Source: Choristocarpus tenellus KU-1152 (lineage: Eukaryota > Phaeophyceae). From it: a stretch of 23,730 bases of DNA. The notes under the pieces are model-generated. The model searched no databases, was not told the origin of the DNA, and worked only from the letters and a program-made list of their open reading frames with translations. Positions 12,560 to 23,730 of this stretch are shown here, piece after piece (position 1 is the stretch's first letter; every line of letters begins with the position of its first letter). The stretch spans positions 1 to 23,730 of the forward strand of contig CAXNAD020000237.1 in assembly GCA_964200185.2 (NCBI GenBank). The letters run 5' to 3'. The position numbers and the translations under genes were made by a program.

Positions 12560-15042
12560 CATTAACAAACTGACTCGCCTGAAGAACTTGTTCAGGAGGA
12601 CCAGCTGCCATGCACTGACAGAGAGCAGGATCACCACAGTGAAAATTGAAAACAATGTTATACGGGAATTGAGGGTATCCCCCATCTTCTTCAGGTCCAT
12701 CTCGTTTGCTATAGAATTTTGCATGTCCTTGTCAATACTCTGTGCTGCATCCTGAGGAAATTGTGAAATATAGCAACACACACACCAAATATGCAATAAT
12801 AGAACAATAGGACCATCAACAGGATCAAAACCACTTTGCCACCATCCTATGGGATATACAGTATGCATAATGCGATAGCACAGCCTTTTCCCTTAGATGC
12901 TACAGACCAAGATTGGTTGTTTTGTTTGGTTTGCCCGTTTGAGAGCTGGTTGCTTTATACCATTCATGGGGACATTACACTTTCCACACAAATTTGTCAA
13001 CAGCGGGCACTGTATTTTCAAAACACTGTATTTTCAAAATTTATGAGTTTTCATATTTGGAATATAGTTGAGTCACACTAACACACAACAAATATCACCA
13101 GCAATAGTAGTAGTAATAATAATAATAAATAATAATAATCCTCGCGGTAATAATAATAAATAATAATAAAACAGAAAGTCACTTACTGTTGTAGAATGTA
13201 GTAACCTCTCCAATGGCTGCATGTATTCCTTCTTCACTTGGGGAACAATGTCTTCCTTCACCCCAGAAGTCTCACTAAACTGTTACATACCAAACAAATA
13301 CATGTCAGTGAGAATAGTTATCAGTCTTGCTATAGAAGTGCAGCACTAAACATTCAAGTAATACCTAACTAAACATTCAAGTAATACCTAACTAAACATT
13401 CAAGTAATACCTAACTAAATATTCAAGTAATACCTAACTAAATATTCAAGTAATACCTAACTAAATATTAAAGGAATACCTATCTAAATATTCAAGTAAT
13501 ACCTAACTAAAAAATGCAGTTAGCAGTGACAACCTAAAGGTATAGCAAAAACAAAATTGGCTCAAAATCTTCAACGTACTTCATCAGAATCAAAAGTAAA
13601 GTGAATCAAAGAAAAGTTAATCAATTAAATCACTCAAAGCACCAAGTGCTACAAACATGTGGACATGCAAGGACAAATTACCAGGTCTTTTCATCAAGAC
13701 AGGACAATGACAACGGACCAGTTCATAAACCAGCCTGGTTCCAATATCCTTGAACGTGCCCAGATCAGGTACAGTCCACGGGTCATAGAGTTTTCAATAT
13801 TTTCTGAATTGTCTAGACCAGGTAAACCAAGAATTGGTACCTTTACAGTGTACCTCTACTGTCTGTGGTTCATAAAACTTTCCAACATCATTCCAACATC
13901 CTATTCCAACATGTTCAAATAGGTTGTCAGAGACTGCAACGACTAACCATTCTAGACTGTAACCATGTTTGATATTGCTCCAAATGCTTACCTCTTTGCA
14001 ATTGGTTAAATAATTTCTTAAATATTGGACGAAATGCTGTTTCGCTATGAACTTGATCAATTATATTCCTCATTCCCTGGTATGTCGGCAAGTTTTCAAC
14101 TGTAAACATGCTACGTAGGTTATTACGTTGCTGTCTCTTCTCCATACTTCTTTGAAATTCTAGTAGAGATGGAGATTGTAACCACCAGGCCACGGGGCTG
14201 GCCATCAGTTGTTTTTTAAAATGTCCAAGATTTGTCACAGAAGTTTTATTCACACCATGGTACAATGGTACAATATAGTACAGTCTATTGTTAAATATAC
14301 TGTTCTAGTACAATACAGTACAGTCTACTGTTAAATATAATATTTGGTACAATACTGTACAGTCTATTGTACAATATACTGCTTGGTACAGTGACAATAA
14401 AAAAGTGTGGTTACAGTGGGGTCTCCACCTAAAAGTAAAAATAACTTGTACAGTACCACAACAGTCTGTCAAGATTGTCAACACCACAATATACTATTTG
14501 GTACAATACAGTACCACAACAGTCTGTCAACATTGTCAACACGGTTTTTCAATATACTACAGGATTTACACGGTTTTTCACACATTTGATATTTGTACTG
14601 TATGGTTCAGGTGGTACTGATGGTTCAGGTGGTACTGATGGTTCCACAACTTTATTACAGAGCCCTCAAATCTAGTGCTAGACATGCCCTAATGAAGCTT
14701 CATCCTACTCAATAAATCAAAGGCAAATGATTGACATATAAAATAGAGGGTTAGGGATAGGGTTAGGGTTAGGGTTAGATGCAATTGAATATTTTCAGGA
14801 CTTTGTGTCAGGACAGTCAGTTAGGATGACTGAGGGTCAGGCTATGGCTAGCATATGTTGAAACACTTGACGCCCATAGATAGGACATGTTACAATCAAC
14901 TGATACCACTGGTCATGTTCAAATACTTATGGCCACAGTTAAGAAGTGTATTTTACTGGACTGGTCTTAGTAAGAGGAGCTGGCTTGGCTCAGTCAAAAA
15001 ATGTCCCAAAATATCCCAAAAGATATGTGGCAATGACTGAGG

Positions 15043-15079
<37 letters not shown>

Positions 15080-17818
15080 GTGCGATATACTTCAGGATTC
15101 TAACCCTAACCCTAACCCTAATTGGTAACATAACAATGCCGTAACATGCATTCAATTAAAATATATATATATATATATATCGTTGCCATCATTTGGTGAT
15201 ATTTCAATGGTACTCACTAAAGCACAGAGGTGTCTACATCTATCACTGCACCGTACTGATGTGTCCATATATGTCTATAAAATTATGAATGTATATTCTT
15301 GGTGTGCTGTATGTCAAATGAAATTTTAAATTTTGATTGGCTGTACCTCTCATGAATTTTGATTTTCTTCAATTTTGATCTTGTTAATTTTGAACTTGTT
15401 AATTTGGATTTTATGGATTCAAACTCCATCTACACCATAATTTGTTTTCATGGAAATGTGGTTTTGTATCATTTTGAAGTCCACTTGTGCAGCACTGCAG
15501 ATGGTATACCAGAGGTCATCACAATGCACACATTTGGAAAACAAAACAAAACAAAACAAAACAAAACCCTAACCCAATATTTTCAATTTCGTGGTAGTTG
15601 TGAAAATGCATGTCTTGGGCAATCTTGTGTACTGGTCAAACAATAAATATCACCAACATTCAGTGAGCATTTACCTCCCAAAGTCAGCTGTTGATTCACA
15701 ATCCAGACTTCACATGTATATTAATATGAAAATATTAATAAAAATCAAAAACCCTGCACCATGTGCCTCCAGCTCTTGCAACATTGTTGGCAATAACCAT
15801 ATGTGCATAACAACCACAACACATGATAAGCAGGTAACTTTGAGGATTGAAGTTGCCCTCCTGATAAATCTTCTCACATGACATCATTTCTCCTCCAACA
15901 GTTGTCCCCTAACAGTGTTTGGTTTGCCCATTGCACCAACCACTAAACAGAATACTTCGAACCATGTATCATGACAACATCTCCAACCTCCAATCATCCT
16001 TCATCCATCATCCATCAACATCCTGGAGAAAAGTAACCTTTGGAAGTTAACGAATATCTATACTTCCCGCCCATTGGTGCCTTAACCTCTGTATCATACC
16101 ACCACATACATCAAACTATTCCACACATTCATAAGGTTGGTACTGATTTAGGTTGTACCAATGCAGGTTGGTACTGAGATACTACCTCGACAACAAAATA
16201 TTATTATTCTTATATATATATTCTTGTCAAGTACGCTATTCTTGTACTCATATTTGGTAAAAGACAGACAGCACTACTAATGCACATGGTCTATAAGGTG
16301 ATACAAGGTGACATCAATAACTAAAAAAAAAAAAAATTGCACTTGTGAACATTGAGGTAAGAAGTAGGGATTGAAAACATTATAGTCCCAGATAACCTTG
16401 ATGTGCTTCAGTATGTGGGATATCCCATGCTTGGAATGAACTGTGTGTCATTTCCGTTGAATCTCGTAAAAATATACTATTTGAAGTATACTATTTTTAA
16501 TACAAACAGAAAAGAGGGTAATTTTAATCTTAGGCTAGCAGGAAGAGGCCACAGACTTTCATTTGCCAATCACACCACCGAATGAGTTTGAGATGGATCA
16601 ACAGGAGCCAAGGACATCAACAGAAACATAGACTTGATGCAAGTACTGCACACATGGAAGCAGGAGGCATTCGGAATGCAGGACAAATCCACCTGCTTGA
16701 AATAACCAGGGCTCTCATGTAGCTGTTCCACTTCATAGGCAGCAAAAGCGCAACACACGACCAATCACACCTTCACCATGTAATGGTATGTGCAGTCATT
16801 GTTCGAGACAAAAGGGGGTGACACTCACCTCCACCCTAGTCTTTGAATCCTTGGCCCTGTTCGTAAAGCAAATCTCGTAGGAGCCCCCTGCATTTGTTTT
16901 TACATTGTAGGTCTCCGACGTCTCAGTAAGCCTCTTATTAAGAAAATTTTTGCGGTCAGGTCCTTTTACTTGCACCCATATATTGGACTTAGGCGGCTTG
17001 CCGTTTGACCTAAGCATAGCATCACGTGACCCCAGAAGGTCCGGAAGTACAAAGTGAGTCGTGTACGTCCACCATAAACGAAGTATCGACCACAAAAGCA
17101 AAAAAGAGAGGAGAATATCAATCAATCTGGTCTCAGAGCAGTACAACGTTTCGTGAATAGAAAAGAGATGAGTTTGAGGCTGAGTTCGCATCTCTGAAGC
17201 ACAGATTGAGTACAAACAAACCACCTCCACTAAGGGGGCTCATACATTGCTTCCTTCAGTGGGCAATCCAGTCAACTATAATAGTTGGTGGGGTACGAGA
17301 AACTCTAGAATTCTCAAGGAGCACTGATATTGCACGTTGAGATTCGCGATAACTGGGGAGAGTCGTTTTGTGTGAGAGATATTTGCTTGTCTACTTATTC
17401 TCTTGAAAGTGGGATATAGTTGCAAAGGTGCAAAGGCAGGCACATGGGCATCTCCATTTCATCGCAGGTAGCAAAAGCTGAACACAATCCACCAAATACG
17501 CTGCTCACTTGACCCACTCACTTTACAACTTTGAAAGAAAATGTCGTCGGCGTGTCTTCTCGTGCCGCCTCCTTGATGCACCTGCAACACATTGTACATT
17601 TACGGGGTTGAAAGGAAGTCGAAGGTACCTTCAATCTACAAGCTTAGCACGCGCGACCCCACCAGTTTTTTTCCCGAAGTGAAGCCCTACCTCATCTTTC
17701 CCCCCTGGACATCGAGCTGAACTCCCCAAACACCAATACCCCCCAGAGAGCCTATGCACAGCCAAGTGACCCATGCTAGTCGCCCCCATTGCAATCCTCC
17801 TTGGTGGATTTTCCACAT
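12545..17818 (-). CDS. p24 family (TMED10-like) ER-Golgi cargo receptor (5 exons)
   Basis: Exons on the minus strand are 17691-17818, 17522-17581, 16829-17009, 13187-13279 and 12545-12751, with phase-consistent GT-AG introns, giving 222 aa. Residues 1-32 form a signal peptide (hydrophobic core about 13-31). A GOLD domain follows (about 33-123) with the two conserved cysteines C44 and C110 (SYEICF), then a coiled-coil stalk (about 124-184, with VKKEYMQPLERLL). One membrane segment (about 186-207, beginning TLFSIFTVV) and a short tail containing the FF motif (NKFFRR) end the protein. p24 proteins cycle between ER and Golgi in COPI/COPII vesicles. The stalk spacing (GV...VKKEYMQPLE) and FSIF segment resemble TMED10/p24-delta best. 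Oddities: intron 3 is 3.5 kb, and the last residues and stop codon lie inside a minisatellite, so the usual C-terminal dilysine is missing. The true tail could lie in an unseen exon. Confidence 0.88.
13109..13170 (+). repeat. Paired TAA arrays around CCTCGCGG in p24 intron 4
   Basis: Two nearly identical (TAA)n-type blocks, each interrupted by TAAATAA, flank a short GC-rich core CCTCGCGG. It looks like a local duplication of an interrupted microsatellite, 17 bases from exon 4. Confidence 0.8.
13348..13508. repeat. 23-bp tandem repeat, 7 copies, just upstream of p24 exon 4
   Basis: Seven contiguous copies of AAACATTCAAGTAATACCTAACT-like units with C/T and a few other changes. It lies in intron 3, beginning about 70 nt before the exon 4 acceptor in transcript direction. 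On the transcribed strand each unit reads ...TTAG followed by GTATTA. Confidence 0.95.
13927..14265 (-). pseudogene. Decayed N-terminal fragment of a bacterial IS-type DDE transposase in the p24 gene intron
   Basis: This open frame of 112 codons has no true ATG at its edge; the first internal ATG is codon 21. It contains LMASPVAWWLQSPSLLEFQ, NNLRSMFTVENLP, MRNIIDQV and FKKLFNQLQRGKHLEQY. In order and spacing these match, as I remember it, the N-terminal third of a bacterial IS4-like transposase group (PSLLxFD...NLKxLFGI...LRxxLDxV...LQRGKxLExY), which then continues into the first catalytic aspartate. Here the frame ends soon after LEQY. The +1 frame carries a weak continuation (HGY...LVVAVSDNLF), suggesting a frameshift near 13990. 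The catalytic domain is not visible, so the element is dead. It sits in intron 3 in the gene's own orientation and abuts an imperfect tandem repeat at 14268. Alternative: an animal transposon with a similar helical N-terminus. Confidence 0.6.
14268..14385. repeat. 39-40-bp imperfect tandem repeat, 3 copies, beside the transposase relic
   Basis: Units start at 14268, 14308 and 14347, each opening GTACAATA followed by GTACAGTCTA. The third contains the perfect palindrome TATTGTACAATA. The array begins where the transposase-like frame loses its upstream end. Confidence 0.8.
14450..14542 (+). repeat. 35-bp direct repeat, 2 copies 58 bp apart
   Basis: Copies at 14450-14484 and 14508-14542 start ACAGTACCACAACAGTCTGT and differ at one base (G/C). 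A smaller ACGGTTTTTCA pair follows downstream. Confidence 0.9.
14604..14644 (+). repeat. 18-bp tandem repeat, about 2.3 copies
   Basis: Unit GGTTCAGGTGGTACTGAT, repeated head to tail in p24 intron 3. Confidence 0.85.
14748..14778 (+). repeat. Interstitial telomeric repeat, TTAGGG orientation
   Basis: About five TTAGGG-type units with one variant (TTAGGGATAGGG), inside p24 intron 3. TTAGGG is the telomere motif of most animals. Confidence 0.9.
15047..15076. repeat. (AT)15 microsatellite
   Basis: Perfect AT dinucleotide run between the two opposed telomeric tracts in p24 intron 3. Confidence 0.95.
15101..15121 (-). repeat. Interstitial telomeric repeat, CCCTAA orientation
   Basis: Three CCCTAA units, in the opposite orientation to the tract at 14748-14778 and about 320 bp away. 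Confidence 0.9.
15161..15180. repeat. (AT)10 microsatellite
   Basis: Second perfect AT run, 40 bp beyond the CCCTAA tract. Confidence 0.9.
15354..15416 (+). repeat. 15-16-bp degenerate tandem repeat, 4 copies
   Basis: Units of the form AATTTTGATCTTGTT with substitutions, in p24 intron 3. Confidence 0.75.
15538..15567 (+). repeat. (AAAAC)n microsatellite ending in CCCTAACCC
   Basis: Six AAAAC units followed directly by a short telomere-like word. Confidence 0.9.
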
Positions 17819-18707
17819 TGTCTTGGACTTGATTAATCCAAAGAAAAAGTACAGGAGTGAATGGTTATGTTGAGAGGAAAAGGAGGTGGACTTGATAGAT
17901 ATACAAAGAGATTAGTCGAGTTCTTGTAGAGGAAGGAAAGGTTCTCTCTCTTTAGGTGTCACTGTTCTACTAATGTAATAGTGTTAGGACAGGAAGGAGA
18001 GCTGGAAATTGCCGTTTATGTGGGGTTAGGTTTAGGGTTAGAGGTGATCACTAGATTAATGTATTAGGTTGAGTAGATGTCAATCGCAGGAGAACAATCG
18101 AGTATATCCTTTTGGGGGGGAATCGTACTACTTAATATATAGTGTCCACGTTCCACAAAAGTTATTTATGAGTCGGATTGGGGATTTTATCCACTTTCTG
18201 TACTCGCTTACTTGGGTTTGACTCATCGATACCAATAGACACAAACAGTAGTAGTTGTTGTAAGCTAGGGTCGAATCAACATGGGATCTGGGACAAACTC
18301 CCGTGTCAATTCCGTAACACTATTACACCTATCACTACTCTTTGCCTCCATCGCTTCCTTCCACCATGAGCAAATCACCACGGGACTCCTTTGAAATAAT
18401 CCCCAAACTCAAATTTTCCTGTGAGTAGTGTTTGTCTAGTACCAATTCCACAATCGTTTGAGGTGAGAGGGTCAGATGGAGAACTCTGATTGGACAGAAG
18501 AATTGAGTCAAAGTATCTTAGAGAGCAGAGAGAGCCGCATCCATTTGGGGGCCAAAATCCAATGTTGCGATTTTGATGTAAGTTTGGCCATTGTTTTGCT
18601 AGGAAGAGTCAATATCCATGTTCTGGGCACACTTTTCATAACGTATACATTTTACCTACTCCGAAATATCTTGGAGTAGGAAAATGTCATACAAAAACCC
18701 ATGGGAA

Positions 18708-18776
18708 GTCAACGCCCCAACTGGACAAACAGGGCAAAACTCGTACCCTCTCTTAATAAGATACTTTCACTCACTG
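18708..18776 (+). repeat. Dispersed repeat, copy B
   Basis: Second copy of the sequence at 1-67, same orientation and about 90% identical outside two short indels. The sequences diverge right after CTTTCACTCA. What kind of element it is cannot be told from these two partial copies. Confidence 0.8.
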
Positions 18777-20360
18777 TTAGCGCCATGGATCTTATAGGTC
18801 GCCTACTGCGCATAATGTACATCCTGTTCAGGTACTTCAGTTCAAGATCTTGAGTTCCTCGCTGCCTCAGTGGATGCTTGGTCATGAAGGGCTGAAGTCG
18901 AATTCATGATGTAACAAAACAAGGATCAATCAGAGTCTACAGTGACTATAAGGACCTCTTCTTTATTTAGTGGGTCTTGGTCTGGCATTCTTTGTCGGTT
19001 AGGGATTCCACCAAAAAAGACTGCTGAGACTCTGCCAAATAATCCAAATTTTAAAAAAAAGAGCAAAAAAGATAATTGGGTACACCAACAGTAGTAGCAG
19101 TATTAAATAGCATGACAGACCAAAATCAAAATCCAATACCCAACACAATAATAACAACTTACGACCCACACCAATAATTTCACAATCACATGTAAGTACC
19201 ACCTTGATTGTGGTGTTGTGATATGACACAAACACATAAAAATAACAAAATGATAATAGTTGAAAGTACGATTGTTTGAGCTTCAACTTTCCCCCCCCTC
19301 CCCCAACACATACAACATTTTACAAATTCTACACTAAAAAGGGAAGGTTGAGCCCGGTTTGTTTTGGTCCAACTCAGGAAAACCACCACCAGGGATAAGA
19401 AAGAGATGCTATGAAGTAAGAAGAGAGTATTGTTTTTCGTCTTCTCTTTGTCTTTCCTTGACACTTACACAAAGATGACACTTACACAAAGACAAGAAAG
19501 ACAGAGTCCCTTGTTTTTCCTTTGCTTACCTGCAGGGGCACTCCTAGTATTGTCTATAGTATTTTAAAACTTTAAAAAGGGAAAGGAGGAGATTGGGTTT
19601 CTTGTATGGGTAGGATACCAACAAAATAGAACAAAACTGCTAATCTCCCACAAAATCGCCTCAACCCTCAGGTAGTATGAGACCATAACAAATCTCTGTG
19701 GCTTGCTTTCAACAAGGCAAAAAAATGACACCCAAGGCACATAAAGTTGTTGATCGCTTGGGGTGGTTCCTCTAAATCAAATAAAACAAATATTTCATCT
19801 AAATCAAACACACCTTCGGCTTTTTCAAGAATGAAAAAAAAAACATGGATGGAATGCACCACCTTTCCATTTTGTTTGTCACTTGACCACCTGCATGCCC
19901 TGACTCCTACTACTGTACATCAATTCTTATATGCATCATTCCTCTCAATGTTTCCTTTTCCCAATAAAGAACAAACACACTGACTGGTACTTGGAAGTAT
20001 TGGCATAGGCAGGAATAGTCAGCACTTGTGCACAAGTACTCTAGCAGCCCTATTTCCTGAACGAGGTGCTGCAGAGTGAAGAGAGTGGCATTACCTGCAT
20101 ATCCGTTTCATGGTCTAAATCAAGAAAAAGGGACATGTTATCGCACTTGAATAATTCTCAACTCTAGAAAGAGTACTTGAGATACAACGTGGTTAATATG
20201 AACAATTCACTATTGTGAAAAGAAAATGATAATGTGATTTTTTCAAAAAAGTGCCTAGCTCACCGCACAAATTCCAAATGTACTGCGATATCAATACAAC
20301 TAGGCCATTAGGTGCAAAGAGGCAGACCTCAATTAACATGGTAAAAACAAATTGACAAAA

Positions 20361-20366
20361 TTTAAT
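20361..20366 (-). other. Candidate polyadenylation signal for TGS1
   Basis: TTTAAT on the plus strand reads ATTAAA, the common variant signal, about 125 nt past the TGS1 stop codon. Confidence 0.35.
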
Positions 20367-20491
20367 ATACCTCACAACTACGACAGTTACACAAGAAAGC
20401 TTTCCTCCTCACCATCAAAATCCCAGACCCAAAGACTGCTGTATGCCCTACTAGACCCCAAACGCAATCCAATTGTCAATAGATGCCTCTG

Positions 20492-23007
<2,516 letters not shown>

Positions 23008-23299
23008 GAAAATCATTTTTTATGATTATTGATCATGATCCTCAAAGTCCAAAAAGGGGAAGGCAATCAACAAGTATCGATGTTGTACTCTATCATACTA
23101 ATGCAAAACAACCACAACACTACTAGTCTTACATCGGACTGGCAGTTAATAGGACTAACTAGGCAGACTGATACCACCACCCAGTCTGTCACCAGTTCCA
23201 CCAAGGATTAAAATCGCGACAGTCGTGGTCCAGTCCTGTTGTTGTTGTTGTAGTAGATACTGTACCAATAATGGATACATATTTAAGGTGTTCATGGAT

Positions 23300-23375
23300 C
23301 AGTCAGAAATTGGTTAAGACGGTGGGTACTCCTTAAAATTTGATGGGTTCAAACCCTTCACACACACCCCGTCTT
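23300..23375 (+). other. Degenerate tRNA-like sequence, possible SINE or tRNA pseudogene
   Basis: A good Pol III B-box match (GGTTCAAACCC near 23346) lies about 45 nt after a weak A-box-like and D-arm-like stretch (TTGGTTAAGACGGTGG near 23310). The T-arm stem pairs only partly and I find no convincing acceptor stem, so this is not a working tRNA gene. Such a layout is typical of tRNA-derived SINE heads, but chance is possible. Confidence 0.3.
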
Positions 23376-23730
23376 TTCACCGAAATCTGGTTTTCAACTA
23401 TGATATTCCATATGGTAAGTTATTAGATTGTACACCACCTGTATTATTGAATAAAATTACAACCTATCTCTGAGTACACCACAAAAATCGCTGGACCTAG
23501 ACGAGGACGGAAACATTGGGGCTGGTCCAGCTGAAGATTAGAGGGAGGTCACGGACCGACGAGGGGTGGGTATGCTGAACCTAACGTGTGAAGATCGAGA
23601 CAAGAACCAAGGCAGTAGTAGTAGATTTCCTTACTAACGCTCGCGATCGTTCTTTGTGGAATCGGCATGACACGGAGTTAAGGTATTCTGAATTAAAACA
23701 ATTTGATGGATCAAAGTATCTGGGGGGGGG

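Larger units (their letters stand above)
13280..16828 (-). other. Intron 3 of the p24 gene (3.5 kb)
   Basis: This intron separates the GOLD domain exon from the stalk exon. It holds the transposase relic and most of the repeats listed separately. Apart from these I see no exon-like segment: aligning residues across the exon 3-exon 4 junction with TMED10 leaves no gap, so no coding exon is missing here. Confidence 0.7.
17819..20491. other. Intergenic region between p24 and TGS1, no gene recognised
   Basis: About 2.7 kb with only short frames and none that resembles a known family. It must contain the p24 promoter (left side) and the TGS1 3' UTR (right side). It includes a telomere-like word near 18025 and repeat copy B at 18708. 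Confidence 0.5.

Noticed and set aside
16570-16764. Minus-strand frame just downstream of p24 exon 3, a candidate extra exon
   Set aside because: Its sequence does not fit the p24 stalk, and exon 3 joins exon 4 without a gap against the TMED10 pattern.
18999-19286. Hydrophobic 95-codon minus-strand frame that could pass for a membrane protein
   Set aside because: The hydrophobicity follows from a T-rich strand; there is no family pattern and no plausible splice context.

Overview
The window is nuclear DNA from a eukaryote, most likely an early-branching animal such as a sponge. The three genes I can reconstruct are all intron-split, with GT-AG boundaries that keep the reading frame. Their proteins match animal families (eIF4E2/4EHP, a p24/TMED cargo receptor and TGS1). 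Short TTAGGG-type telomeric tracts, microsatellites and minisatellites are scattered through the non-coding DNA. The phylum is an inference and I cannot name a species.

Layout. From 1 to 4669 there is non-coding, repeat-bearing DNA with no recognisable gene. From 4670 to 9000 (+) lies an eight-exon gene for a cap-binding protein of the eIF4E2 (4EHP) class. From 9001 to 12544 is a gene-free stretch where this gene and the next meet tail to tail. From 12545 to 17818 (-) lies a five-exon p24/TMED10-like gene; its third intron (3.5 kb) holds minisatellites, interstitial telomeric repeats and a decayed fragment of a bacterial-type transposase. From 17819 to 20491 no gene is recognisable. From 20492 to 22950 (-) lies a two-exon gene for TGS1, the enzyme that converts m7G caps to trimethylguanosine caps. 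The rest of the window is its upstream region, with a small hairpin and a degraded tRNA-like element.

How the genes relate. TGS1 and eIF4E2 both act on the RNA 5' cap, one by hypermethylating it and the other by binding it, so two cap-biology genes sit about 11.5 kb apart. The p24 protein belongs to the early secretory pathway and has no evident link to them. The most notable coding observation is an SMN-type Tudor domain in the N-terminal half of the TGS1 protein. It is a plausible built-in link to the symmetric-dimethylarginine Sm/SMN machinery that TGS1 normally reaches through a separate protein. Gene models were built by hand from splice sites and family resemblance; no search was run.
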